NCBI RefSeq assembly: GCF_947623445.1
Contig: NC_135240.1
Span: 6,510,001-6,574,000 of the forward strand
DNA from: Clavelina lepadiformis
Taxonomy: Eukaryota > Chordata > Ascidiacea > Aplousobranchia > Clavelinidae
Direction of reading: 5' to 3'
Length of the DNA: 64,000 nt
The position numbers were made by a program, and so were the translations under genes. Numbering within the stretch: the stretch's first letter is position 1; each line of letters opens with the position of its first letter. Below are positions 13,701-24,660 of the stretch, piece by piece. The notes beneath the pieces are model-generated. The model was not told where the DNA came from, did not search any database, and worked only from the letters and a program-made list of their open reading frames with translations.

Positions 13701-14058
13701 AAAACGACCTGAGAAACAATATTAAAATGCGCCGTTGAATCAACTACGATAGACCATAGGCTGACAGGACACTACTAAACTGAAATAAACTGAATAAAAC
13801 CTAATTTTGTGCGGCAGGCTTAACGCATATTAGAGTAAGTATATTACGTAACAAAAATAATTTATAAATGAAGCTTGCTTGGTAAAACTTGGTAACGCCG
13901 ATTAACTGGAATCAATTAATTGCTTCCGGGAGTATAGAGCGTCCGCAATGTGGCGCAAGCACTTAATCATGAGTGGTGAAATTGTTGAATTAGTGAAAGC
14001 AAAACCAAAAGTCTAAACTTACCCCACAGAGGCAGGAAAACATTAAAATACACTTCAT
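4705..14058 (-). CDS. Adhesion G-protein-coupled receptor, 19 exons, 1000 aa
   Basis: Exons, 5' to 3': 14058-14023, 13708-13585, 13368-13147, 12822-12690, 12012-11814, 11723-11527, 11443-11203, 10519-10357, 10239-10162, 9662-9494, 9370-9142, 8879-8721, 8545-8414, 6755-6584, 6484-6360, 5811-5693, 5605-5471, 5360-5165, 4878-4705. Every junction is in phase and the total is 3003 nt. The protein begins with a signal peptide (MKCILMFSCLCGVVFA), then a Tyr/Asp-rich acidic stretch and about 300 residues I cannot assign. A GAIN domain follows, closing in a GPS motif (WLTEGC..., CFCNHTTNFAAFM). The seven-helix domain has TM1 WLNIMQYVGSSLSVLGLLA, TM3 HYFLLASFMFMFVEGIFLY, TM4 LIGWGIPVVIVAISAGYG, TM5 TWAFIAPAIAVILFNLVIL and TM6-7 LLPILGIPWICG with VLNSIQGFVIFLVYCVFNGE. 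The third cytoplasmic loop is unusually long, about 85 residues over exons 16-17. The tail begins VRRALRRHFQLYKMKK. Family members couple adhesion to G-protein signalling after autoproteolysis. The subfamily is unassigned. The exon 17/18 junction and the end of the tail are the least certain parts. Confidence 0.92.
7207..8260 (+). mobile_element. Decayed piggyBac-like element in a GPCR intron
   Basis: The left end reads TCAACACTAGAACGACGG, then a small palindrome GGTGTCATTTTGACACC. The right end, read backwards, starts TTAACACTA and contains CCTAGAACGACAGAGGGTG and the same kind of palindrome. TTAA is the piggyBac target; the left copy would be one base off. A third, internal copy of the terminal motif lies at 7390-7420. 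An open frame at 7860-8150 (+) ends in a Cys/His-rich segment (RCHKCETLYMEN, YSVCAKAANEVYSH) that resembles the C-terminal cysteine-rich region of piggyBac transposases. The catalytic core is missing. The element lies in the intron between TM3 and TM4 of the adhesion GPCR. Confidence 0.55.
10631..11169. mobile_element. Fold-back (long inverted repeat) element in a GPCR intron
   Basis: The ends are GTGAGGGGCAAGTC at 10631-10644 and its exact complement at 11156-11169. The inverted similarity runs inward imperfectly for over 100 bp (roughly 10631-10770 against 11020-11169), so single-stranded DNA or RNA could form a long hairpin. It lies inside the intron between GPCR exons 7 and 8. No coding frame is seen and no clear target duplication. 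Confidence 0.65.
12090..12583. mobile_element. hAT-like non-autonomous element in a GPCR intron
   Basis: The element begins CAGAGGTGGGGAACC and ends with GGGCCGCAGGCTGCCC, a pattern like the other hAT-type ends in this window. The flanks share ACTATAG (about 12083-12089 and 12582-12588), which suggests a 7- to 8-bp target duplication. The interior is AT-rich and non-coding. It lies between GPCR exons 4 and 5. Confidence 0.5.
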
Positions 14059-17000
14059 TTCTTTGCGTAATGACGTCACTTTTTCAAACTTTCAAAGCAG
14101 CTTCGCAAAATGCAAACAGGAAGTTGATTGCTCCTGAGATTAAAAGTTTTTTGCTGCTTTTTTTTTTGCTTTTACGTTTAAAAACTGTTAACTATATACT
14201 CGGCTAAAACGGTCCTAAAATAAAAGAATAATCACGTAAGCAACGTCGCATTAACGGTATTGTAGTGTAATATATATTAAACATAAACAAAGTTTAACCA
14301 ACTTGTTGATAGTATTTTTCTTGGCTGATAAAAAAATTCTGTAATATTTCGAAAAATAAAACGCCTGCTTTCTAAGGCTATTCTAGTCCAAAACGTGTCT
14401 ATTTAAGAGAAGCTTCCTTCTTCATACAACCTTTAACACCGTTGAAATTGTGCGTTCCAGACAACGCATAGCAATAAAGTCGGCAAATGCGGTAGGCATT
14501 TGAATGAGCCTTTAGGGTGTTAACTGCTACCGTACTGTAGTATATACCATAGTTTCCTGAACTGTCAGCCAGGCTCGGATATTTCCTACTGCCTTCTGCG
14601 TAGTGTCATTGTGCATTGAGTGTAACTGACAGCCTACGACCGTCTCCACACTGCATTAGCCTTCACATGCGATTTACAGTAGTCTGTGCTAAATACAGTT
14701 CAAACAAATGCATCGTTTTTGCAATTGCCGACATTCGTTTCTTCTTACAGCTTGCAAACTTCCACAAAACTTTTACACCAGGTCCAGCAAATGTTGAGTT
14801 TTACCAATTGCTGTTCAGCCAACTTTCAACTGAGTTCGCTGATGTTATAAGTAAACAAAATACAAGCTTGTGTTGCATTGGAAAGTACTTGCAGAGGTTG
14901 CGTGTGTCTACGCACTCACGTCTTCTCATCAGCAATCATGAACAAAATTCACAGGTCACAAATAGTCATATCTTCGCCAGCACAGCGTTACGTAGCAGGC
15001 AACAACAAACTTGCACGGAAATTAATTTCTCAATTTATGTGCAATCGATATAATGTGCTACATTTTGTAATCGACATACTTAAAACAAGTAATTTACGTA
15101 ATTCAGCAAATCTAGCCGTTCCGTTACACGCGAAATACTACAATAGTCCATACTAAAAGATCACCATCTTCGCAGAAACCTTGCCTTGACTTTTAATAAA
15201 AAGATCGCGTTTGCTCTAAACCATAATTCTATCTCTGACTATACTCCTATTGATTTGAACATGGCTTAAAACACGTCAAGCCGCGACCGAAATTTGCCTC
15301 AATTCATCGCTTCAATACAACAGCGAGCCGCCCTTGCAACAAACAAGGAACTCGCGATGAGCAGCGAATGCACCGTCAGCTTATTAACTCACAACCCTCG
15401 CACTTCTTTTCTCGTTCCGGAAGCGTTAATGACGTAAGTGGAGGCCAACCCTCGAATGACCGTCGATTGTAAGAGTTGACGCGATGAAACGGTCAACAGC
15501 GTTTCATCCCCGTAAACAAAACGCGAAAACGGTCTTGAAATTAAAAATGCGTCTCGTGACAACGTTGAAAGTTCGTCTTATTGTTGTTAAAGCGTAAGCA
15601 AACCACCAATGCCTTATGAATATTCATACTCGCGGATAGATTCCTAGCTATGCTTGTAAGCTATAAGTTTAATCAACTCCTAGCTCCTGTTAACAGTAGA
15701 GATTTTTATAAGTCTAGTGTAGAACGTGCGCTTATGCGGGCAAAGCTTTTCAATGAAACGAAGTCAGAAGTTGGCTTAATTCCGCCAATTCATCAGCACC
15801 CTTGGTTCCATTACATCGCATCCTGCAACACAATTGCAAAAAGAAGTTGCGTCACGTCACCAATAGAAAGAAGAAAGTGTCTACCGAACTTACGTTTTTA
15901 CATTCTGGTATAAAGAAAAGATGTCTATTTTTTGTGACATAATCAGGACACAATTTAGCACATCAAGTCTGATTACGTCACTGGGCGGAATGTCATTTGT
16001 GTGCTTTAAAATGGTCCCAACACGAAGACGGATTCATCAATTGCTTCACATTCGGAAACTTCATTTATTCTCAATTTGGCTGATTCGTTGGTTTTACGTA
16101 ATCGAAAAACAGCATACGAGTCATTAAGAACCCTTGCGTGATATACTACAATGAACTCCGTGAAACCGAGTTCGTGAAACGCCCGAAGGAAAAAGTGCAG
16201 TGTCGTTAACAATTAAGAGAAAACGTAATCGTATGAGTTGTGCTCGTAAAATATTGTAAAATTCAGTTACAACTGAAGTTAGAAAGTCCAACACAACCCC
16301 AGTTTATTGCATTAAAATCCCTTAAAATGACCACATAATGACAATTTCTTGAAACTCCCTGTATAGCAGATCTGTAAACCCCCTTTCTTTTACATGAGGA
16401 TAAAATAATGTTGGTAACAACGAAAATTCCATTGTCGACCGTGGAGGCGTAATTTTCCATGATTGGAATCAGTGTGTTCCAGCTTAATTTAACCGCGGGG
16501 CGCGAGCTGCTAATCAAAAAAAAACAAAAATTTGCGCGCAATTTGGTTGTGATGATTTGTTGCATTATGTATATTGGGATCTTTCATTCTTCCACCATTT
16601 TTGAATTTATACAAGGTTGGGGTCTCCCTGGGCGGTATTTTGGGCACAATGAAAGAACCTAAACTTTTTTGATTTATGACGTCATTTTGAAATTGCACCC
16701 CCTTGTAGAAGTTAGATCAATATTTCTACCTCCAGCATGACGGAAATCACTGTTTTTCCCCCCAGCCATTAACTAATGCGGTTGTGGTTAACGGCGCCAG
16801 TAATTTTTTGACCCCAAATATTGTTGGTGCATGCACAGAACGCATTGGGAACAGAGCTCGTGTAAGACCCGCTTGTCAAATGTTTTATACAGTCTGCCAC
16901 TAGGCCACTTGGGTCAACCTTGTTCATTTTGTCTTGAATTTTCTAAGCAACGTTACGTTTTTTCGTTAAACGAGAGACAATTTACTACAATTGTCTTGGG

Positions 17001-17577
17001 ATTCATCAGGCACGAAGATGACACCAGGCCGCCTGCGTGACCGTTGCACTTAAAAGAGATCTGCGCACAAGTCAAGTTTAATTAAAGTGAGGGCAAGTGT
17101 AGAAGCAAGTTTGCCAAATAAATAGCAAAAAATACAACAGTAAATACACAGATGTATTTAACATTAGAGTGGGCGAAGTTTGGCCTGTATGTACCTATAT
17201 AAACCTGTATGTACCTATATAAACCTGTATGATTTCATATAAACTTAAATGTGAAGTCAATACAAATGATAGTAGAAATCTAAAGTACACATTTTTTATT
17301 TATACCACGTTGTTAACGTCAAATTTTATAAAAAAGTTCTTGTAACAAAAAGTTTTTGAAATATTTACTGTAAGCTATTAAAATATAACCAACAAGTTCA
17401 GTCTTCTATGAGGATATATATGATGACGTTCAATTTTTTTGGTTTTAACACGAGCTGGAACGAATGTGTTGCGTTTATAATCCGAATAGAGTGTAAATCA
17501 ACAGTGGTGACAACTAGCCATTTATGAATTACGAGCTTACAAAATTTTTACACGGGCCCCACAGTTTCCTTTACAAG

Positions 17578-17612
17578 CCCGTGTTTCTGTGTTTCTGTGT
17601 TTCTGTGTTTCG
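17578..17612. repeat. 8-bp tandem repeat (TGTTTCTG)n
   Basis: About four adjacent copies of TGTTTCTG can be read directly. It is a simple microsatellite with no evident function. Confidence 0.85.
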
Positions 17613-19112
17613 TTGCCCACTGCGCGCTCAATGGTGCTGTGCGTTTTAAGCTGAACTTTCTCACAATGCGCGTTTGATGCGACAGACGCAGTCAGTAAAC
17701 TGAAACTTTAATAAAGAACGTGGAAACATATACTCCTGCCTGTATGTTCCGAGTGAATTGGTGTCTATATTAAACAATTTCATGACCAACAAGGTAGCTG
17801 CTGCTTAGGGGTCCACCAATATTTATAAAAAAACGACCTTCATTGCCCATTTTCGTACTCTTGATACGTGTTTTATGTGGTCTAGTCTTTCAGTTTGTAA
17901 AGTTTAATTCGTGTATTGGGTACAGCCAAAACGTACATAACTAAAAAATTGTGCAAAGGGCTATAATAGTGACAACTAGCTTGTGGGTACCAGTACCCTA
18001 TTCATTAATACCGTAGATTAATTTATGTTGGCATTCGACAGATCTATGGTTCACCACCAAAATTGTTGTATCCTTGAGCACACAGCCGCAACCAATTTAA
18101 ATTTCTTCAGCCAAGAAAAGTACATTTACATTGCCAACTGAAGTTTAAACAAGTAATACCCGATTTCACGGCACTTTGACCATAATACCTTTCAATAGGC
18201 ATTTCCTTTCCAACCAACTACCTTGCCATGGTTAAGCTCATGATTAGCAAGCCAACTTGTGTTGCAACACATCCATGAATTTACTCTCCTATGATGCACT
18301 TCAAAGATTGGCGATGACAGGTCTAACATATTACTCGCAGTGATTCTTCATTTCATACAGTCAGCAAACTATGACCAGGTAATTGGGGTTAATTAGACTT
18401 GTTTACGGCTATCCCGGTTTCACAAAACACATAGAGAGCTCTACTATAGCTCACAAGTGTAGAGAAGCTTTTGAGCTTTCAGAGATTTAGTCCAAGTTAA
18501 TGAATCTATTTATGTGTTTTATCAGCCGCAACGAATTCGTCGTCAGATAGATAGCGCAGGACTCTGGTAACGAAGCAACATCTGAAACATCACCTCAAAG
18601 TTTAAATTGCAGCGTCCAAGTGAGAATGTATCACAGCATAAAGCGTATGGTGCAGGGTGGCTTTGTCAGTGTAATCATGAGATTTTATGATCAAGAAAAA
18701 ATGACGAAAAGTGAAGAAAGAATCCTCTTCCAGTCTATGAAGGTCATCCGTTGGTCACAATTTTGTGCCATGTAAAAGCCAATATAGTTTAGCAAGCTAT
18801 GTACATAATAAATCAAAGTGCATCATTCAGACGATGTTTTCATTTGGAACTTTTGCAAGGACCAGGTGGCAGGCAACTTAAAGAATAGTTAGAATTCATT
18901 CAAGTCAAATAAATCTTTGCAAGCCACCAACATGTCCAGGGTATAAAAATATTAAGCGGCGTTAAAGTTACGGCAAAAAGCATTCGCGTTATGAACAGCA
19001 TGCGAAGCACCCACCCAAAGTAAGGGATTAAACGATTGATTGAAAAGAATAGAGCATTGCTAAGTTTTTTTAGTTATGGTCAGCTCCCGGCATTGGGATG
19101 TATGCACAGGTC

Positions 19113-19156
19113 GGTTTCGAAACCCCATTTTGTGGGTTTCGAAACCCCATTTTGTG
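19113..19156. repeat. Two exact 22-bp tandem units
   Basis: The unit GGTTTCGAAACCCCATTTTG plus TG occurs twice in direct succession. Each unit contains the palindrome GGTTTCGAAACC. Confidence 0.9.
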
Positions 19157-19802
19157 CCAAAACTGGAACACACAGCTGGGTGTCTAGACTCCTATAAGAA
19201 ACGGTAACTGAATGGTTACTTTGGCGTCGCGGGACTGCATCAAAGAATGTGCCCAACTTTTGTATTCGCGGGTTTTTCTTTTAGTGTGTATGGAGCTCAG
19301 TTGCTGAATCTGCTCAGCATAACAGATAAGTCAAACCTCATAAATATCCTTATCAACAATTCAAAGTTATCTGACACACGTCATGGCCGCCCATAACCTG
19401 TAAACGGAAACTGTAAATAGTCGACCGAACGCGCTTAGTCATATTGGGCCACCAAAATGGACAAATATGTGTAACAATGACCACGTGAATACCACGACTT
19501 TGCAAATAACTACAAAGCGTGGCATTGCATCATCATGCTTCCAGTTGTGTAACATGCGACCAAAGTATTGGACTAGTGCCTACAGAAAGGCAGCAGTTTC
19601 TATTCCTGCTTTGAGTGTATACCACTGTTTTCGAAGCTAAGTTTCATTTGAGATAAGTGGTTGGAATTCGCAATATTCGTCCTCAACTAGATACCAAGTA
19701 GTAATCAGTGTTTGGCTTCAAGCGGAATGACTTCTGAACGTACACTGGGTTTGCTTTGAGGCATGTCCAGCTCAACTTCCTGTGTCTGCAGGCATTGTCT
19801 TA

Positions 19803-21076
19803 CTATTCGAAGTGGATTCCACGGTTTTCCATTGCAATAGTGGCCGCTGGTAAGGCACAGACTATAGGTTTGGATAAGGTAAAGTCTTCCTCAATACCAC
19901 CGTATTTGATTATAAGCCGATTATGCCGTTTCTGGAATGCTTGGCCTAAGATCACGTTGCTGCATAAGTTGTCAATGACACCTAGTTGAACGTTTTCGTA
20001 TTTGCGGTTGTTAACGACGATGTCGGTTGTGCAGGCACCTAACATTGTACATCTTAAGCTGCTTTGTGCCATAGATACTTCTTGGCGTGTTGGGGTTATT
20101 GAAAGATTTAGTGATTTTACAGTGACGGCATTGATGTAGTTATCGGAACTTCCAGAGTCAACCAGAGCGCATAGGTTTTGATCACGTATTGATATCATTA
20201 GCGCCGCTTCAAGTAGGTTGTGCGGATAAATGGCGCACAAGGTCGGTGTAGCTTTTGCTACTGTAGCGACGGTTTTCGAAGGGTATTTACTTTTACATAC
20301 CTTCAGGAAATGTCCAATTTTTCCACATCTGTTGCACGTGAGATATCGCGCTGGACAAGATCTCCTCTCATGAAAGTTATAACCGCAAAAATAGCACTTT
20401 TTCTTTTTGAAAGAAGCTGCGATGTACGTCGTTGTCTCTTTAAGCTGCTCTCCTTGATTCTCTATTTCATTTTTGCTATGAAGACTTTGCGGGTTTACGG
20501 AGGCCGATGAGCATGTTGTGCTGTGCATGTTGTATGCGGAGACGTTCTTGATCGCCATGTCTAAAGCGTTTGCTTGGTCTACTGCTGATTCGAGAGAAAG
20601 CGTCGTATTTTCTAGAAGTCTTTGACGGAGGGAGATAAGAGACCGTTAATAAATGCATCTCTACAGAGTTCTTTGCGATATTGTTCCGCAGTAACATCTT
20701 TGCACTGGCAGTTTTTGCTGAGTATTTGTAACGTTTGCATGAACTGCGTTGGAGACTCGCTTGGTTGCTGCTTTCTCGTTGCCAATAAGTGGCGAGCAAA
20801 GATTTCGTTCGGTTTCTTGACAAGTAAATTCTGCAAGATTTCAACAGCAGAGTCGTATGTATTGCAATCTTCTATAAATTCAAATATCTCCGCGGACACG
20901 AAATTCGTCAATAGTTGAAGTTTGTTGATAGGAGGAGCTGTAGAAATTTGTTCTCGCGCAAGTTCAGCTAGGAAGTTATCAAACGAAAAACGCAATGTTT
21001 CCATAATTTGCTGGCGGTTTCGCAGTTGATGTCAACTTCTAGCTTGGCAGGTTTCAGCGCACTTGTTTTAGACATG
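19803..21076 (-). pseudogene. Ty3/gypsy-type retrotransposon gag-protease remnant
   Basis: The gag-like frame starts near 21076 and contains an alpha-helical capsid-like region, including the stretch DAFINGLLS typical of gypsy Gag. Two CCHC zinc knuckles follow (CYFCGYNFHERRSC and CNRCGKIGHFLKVC). Next comes a retropepsin-like domain with the catalytic motif LVDSGSSDNYI and a downstream VILGQAF. The coding sequence changes frame twice, near 21000 and near 20625, and stops at 19803 after the protease. I see no reverse transcriptase, integrase or clear LTRs, so this is a dead 5' fragment. The GC/AT use is like its surroundings. Confidence 0.85.
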
Positions 21077-21079
21077 TTA

Positions 21080-22600
21080 TTGTCAGCCTACAAATTACGT
21101 TAAATAAATTGTACTAAATGATGCCGTTATTCTTAGCTTTATTTAACGTAAATCATTCATCTGAAATAATAGAATAATAGTAACGCAATAATAGTAGAAA
21201 AGCAACACAACCTCACAGCTCAAAAGATGTTCGTTTGTGACAATACAAACCGTGAAGTAGTCGTAGTCTACGACTAAGAAATGCCCGAAGCAGAAACAAA
21301 ACACAAGAAGTAATTAAGATAAAACGAGGCGAGTTAACAAAGAAATTTTCAATACACTTGCAAATATCAAATATTTAGTTTTGGATATGCTGTCAAAGGC
21401 AAAGTTGGAACAGCTATATGTGGGAAAGTCTTGGAAACACGGGTGAAATTGCAATCAATTTTTAGCCTCACCTGAGACAGGAAGGAAACAAACTAAGCAT
21501 TAAGTTTGTCCCGGGTTCACCAATGTACAGTTTCCAGAGTTCTTGCAGGGTTTAGCTGGTTAGGCAAACTGTTCTGCGAACTCCATAACACATGTGTTTT
21601 CTGTGCAAAGAGCAGCACTACACACTAGTAATAAGTACATGACGAAGATCTCATTCACACTAGTTTGGCCGCCCTAACAAAGCAGATAACGGACAAATTG
21701 TTACAAGCAATCAATCCTTTCTGCACAGTAAAACGGCGGGAAGCGGTGTTTCCAAAGGCATACAGTCAGGCCTTACGTTGAGCGTGAAATCTTGATGTCG
21801 GTTTGACGCCAAGTGTCCCAAGTCGACTGTGACATGTGCAATGCAGTGTCTGTATCGACCAATGTGTAAACAGTCAAGTCTAAGTTGGCTGAGACAGTAG
21901 TTGTCATTTGGTGCAGCCTAATTTACGTTTTCGCATATGTAAATATTTCCAACCCGACAACAGTATATTCTGCAGTGGATTATGACAGGACAGAGGTGCA
22001 CGAATACTATGAGCATCATGCTCCCCATTTGGATCTGAATTAAGCTTAACTATGGAGTTTCTTCAGCAGATTTGTCCAGTAAAACTTTTGTCGAAGGTAA
22101 AAGGTGTATATATCTGTGTTAGGCGGGGGTAGGTTTAAGGAAGAAAAAATCGTAGTAAATGAATAGATGAATAAAGCGAAGAAATGGAGAAGAAGCAATC
22201 TATTCTAGCAAGGTCTGGGGGCAAATTCACCGAAGTATTTTTTACATGGTCTAATGATATGCATAAATATTCGCTATTCTTTCAAAAAAAAACAAATTGA
22301 TCGGGATTTGTTTGTGCGTTTCCTAGTTTATATTGAACGCCAAATACTTCAACGTTTTCCAGCAGAGGACACTGCTTGATTCGTCTTGGCAAGATGTGTC
22401 TTAAATCACGGGAGCGTTTGAGAATCGTTACACTCTGAAACCCCTACTGAGTAACTCAACAAATATTTCTCCCATTTTATTTATTAAAATACTAAAAAAA
22501 AAATAAAACGCTTATAGGAAAAAATAAAAAACAACAACTGCGAGAATTGCACAACAACAAATTAAATAAAAACAATGATAAAAGATAATTTGGCTAAAGA
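21080..22600. other. Non-coding, possibly former retrotransposon 5' region
   Basis: No exon-like reading frames are seen. The part next to the gag remnant could contain a decayed LTR and primer-binding site, but I cannot delimit one. Confidence 0.3.
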
Positions 22601-23710
22601 TTAGCTGAAGCGCACTTTCTTCCGACCGTCTTTCTAGAAACAACAATATTATCTAAATTAGCCGGAAATCACAGGCCTCTACCTTTGCCTCGTGCCAAAA
22701 GCATCAACTACAAATAAATACCTTTTGATTCAGCTTATCGCCTTCTACGTTTCTAGATTCGCCTTCTACGTTTTCTTCATGTTTCCGCTTTTTACGTTTA
22801 GAGTTGCGGGTCTTTTGAGAATGTGCCTGTAATAATGACGTCATGGATGTGTAAGTAATCAACCATAGGTCAATTGTCAGAGCTAGTCAACCGATGTTCG
22901 AAAGCTGAATATTCTATTGTAATTGGCATTTGGTAAAAATTGCTCGCATCTAAATTCGACTCTGACAAAAACATGAATTACACACAGGCACATACTTTGT
23001 GATGCGTTTTGTTGCTTCTTTCGGGTTTTGCAACGTCATGGTTTTGGTTGTGCCTTGGCCGCGGACATACCTATAATTATGACGTAATTCATGTCAGTCA
23101 GCTAAAGTCATTTCATTAGGTATGTAACGTCGTATTACCTCGTCGGGGTCGACGAACGAATGGGAATGCAGAAATTCTCTGTGGTGTGTGTACGCAGCCT
23201 GCAACAGCAAACCTTGTTTAAGGAAGAGCATAGACAAAGAAAAATGCGCCATTTTTTTAAATACTGGCAGCAAAAACAATTTCCACTGCTCTTTGGATTA
23301 CCAGGCACAGTTTTCCTTCCTTGTGGAGTTGCATCACTAACCATCGCGGAACCACCATTGAGTCGCCTTCGTTTTCGGTGGCCTACAAAGTCAAGAATCA
23401 CATAATGCATGCAAGTATCTATGATAAAATAATCTCTCAATTTTCAGTTGTTTTAAATATCTGTCCGTTAAATTCTGTGGTTAAAGTGTACTGTGCAGGA
23501 AAGAAACCCAATTATTACGAATTCAATTCCTTGGTTTTCACACAAATTGATCACATCACAAGCATCTGCCTCCATATTCATCAGCAAGTATGTATAAAAC
23601 AAGCAAAGTTATCAGCGAAACTACTGGGCGGATACCTCTGGAAACCTTTTCATCAGACGTGGCTCCATTTCGTCACCAGCAAACGATCGATTGAGGAATT
23701 CATTCGACAT
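22601..23710 (-). CDS. Unknown 142-aa basic protein, six exons (left copy of inverted pair)
   Basis: Exons: 23710-23636, 23382-23302, 23198-23139, 23070-22996, 22826-22722, 22633-22601 (TAA). All introns are phase 0, and the exons encode 25, 27, 20, 25, 35 and 10 residues. Each has a usable acceptor (for example TTTGCTGTTGCAG before exon 3) and a GT donor. The protein begins MSNEFLNRSFAGDEMEPRL. It has a conserved-looking core (VPRWLVMQLHKEGKLCL, then [17 protein letters not shown]) and ends in a lysine/arginine-rich tail (KRKKRKHEE, KKDGRKKVRFS) that could be a nuclear localisation signal. No signal peptide or membrane helix is present. I do not recognise the family. A diverged copy in the opposite orientation at 25861-28414 preserves exons 1-3 with their frame, which supports real coding function. 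Confidence 0.72.
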
Positions 23711-24568
23711 TTTGCTCAAGATTCGATCTGACTGCGTAGGAAATTGTAAAAAAATATAAAGCTCTAGGTATATGACAGATACTCGCTAAGGTGTAATGAG
23801 ACTGGTGAACAAGTCTTTAAATACAAGATTTTACTTTTTTTTTTTTTGGTCTTCCAAACTCCAACGGCTTTATCCAGTAAATTAAAAAAGGTGCTTTGCG
23901 GGAACCCCGATAAGTGCAAGCCAGTCATTGTGTCCAGCCGATAAAAATCGTATAGGTGCGAAGGCAAACAATTAAATTACTCTAGATAGTGCTGAGGTTA
24001 TTATTGGCTGCATGGGTTAATTGTGACACGCATAGTTTTGTTCTATTTGGAAAACAATGGGTTTAATTGCAGCTTAATAATAATTGTTCTTTCACAAAAC
24101 CAAGACCTAGACCAGGTGTCGGTGATCTTTAGTAATTCAAATAGCCATGTCCAACTTTTCAGCTAATTAAAACCTAAACCAGACTACACATATGATCTAA
24201 ATACTCTTCATCTTAGCTGCTTTAAGTCTCTAATCAGTTTTAGAGGTCAGCGAACGATGTTTTTTGCAGATTTCTAAACTTTGAACGAATTGCTTTTAAT
24301 TGTAGCAAAAAATCAATGTGAAGTGAAGTAACACCCGAAACAGATTCTTTCGTTCAACGTTTTAAAGTTATTGCTGTTCAAAACTATTAATTTTATCTCT
24401 TGTTGAAAATTAATTATCTTGCAATCCTCTTCATCGTCATATCAGCTCATTTCTTGCTATAGTCCGTTCTTGCGGACCAAATGTAAAATACAAATTTTAA
24501 TACCTCAACAGTGAGGCGCCATTCCCGCTTGTTGGGGTGAGTATCGGTTGATGTATTCTTGCATGAGC

Positions 24569-24660
24569 GGTTAGCGAATCTGGCACGTGAATATGCTTGC
24601 CAGGTTCGGTGCCTGGTTAGCGAATCTGGCACGTGAATATGCTTGCCAGGTTCGGTGCCT
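24569..24660. repeat. Perfect 46-bp tandem duplication
   Basis: The unit starting GGTTAGCGAATCTGGCACGT occurs twice without mismatch. It lies in the spacer between the arms of the inverted duplication, so between two divergent genes. Confidence 0.95.

Larger units (their letters stand above)
14059..19780. other. Gene desert of about 5.7 kb
   Basis: This is upstream of the adhesion GPCR, and its 5' end should hold that gene's promoter (a TGACGTCA site lies just upstream of the start codon). The longest open frame, 145 codons at 14616-15053, has no splice context and no recognisable motif. Short tandem repeats occur at about 17186-17230 (22-bp unit), about 17578-17610 (8-bp TGTTTCTG unit) and 19113-19156 (two exact 22-bp units). 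I see no gene. Confidence 0.4.

Noticed and set aside
14616..15053. 145-codon plus-strand ORF
   Set aside because: Composition looks like random translation, no motif, no splice or Kozak context, and it is not seen as a repeat.
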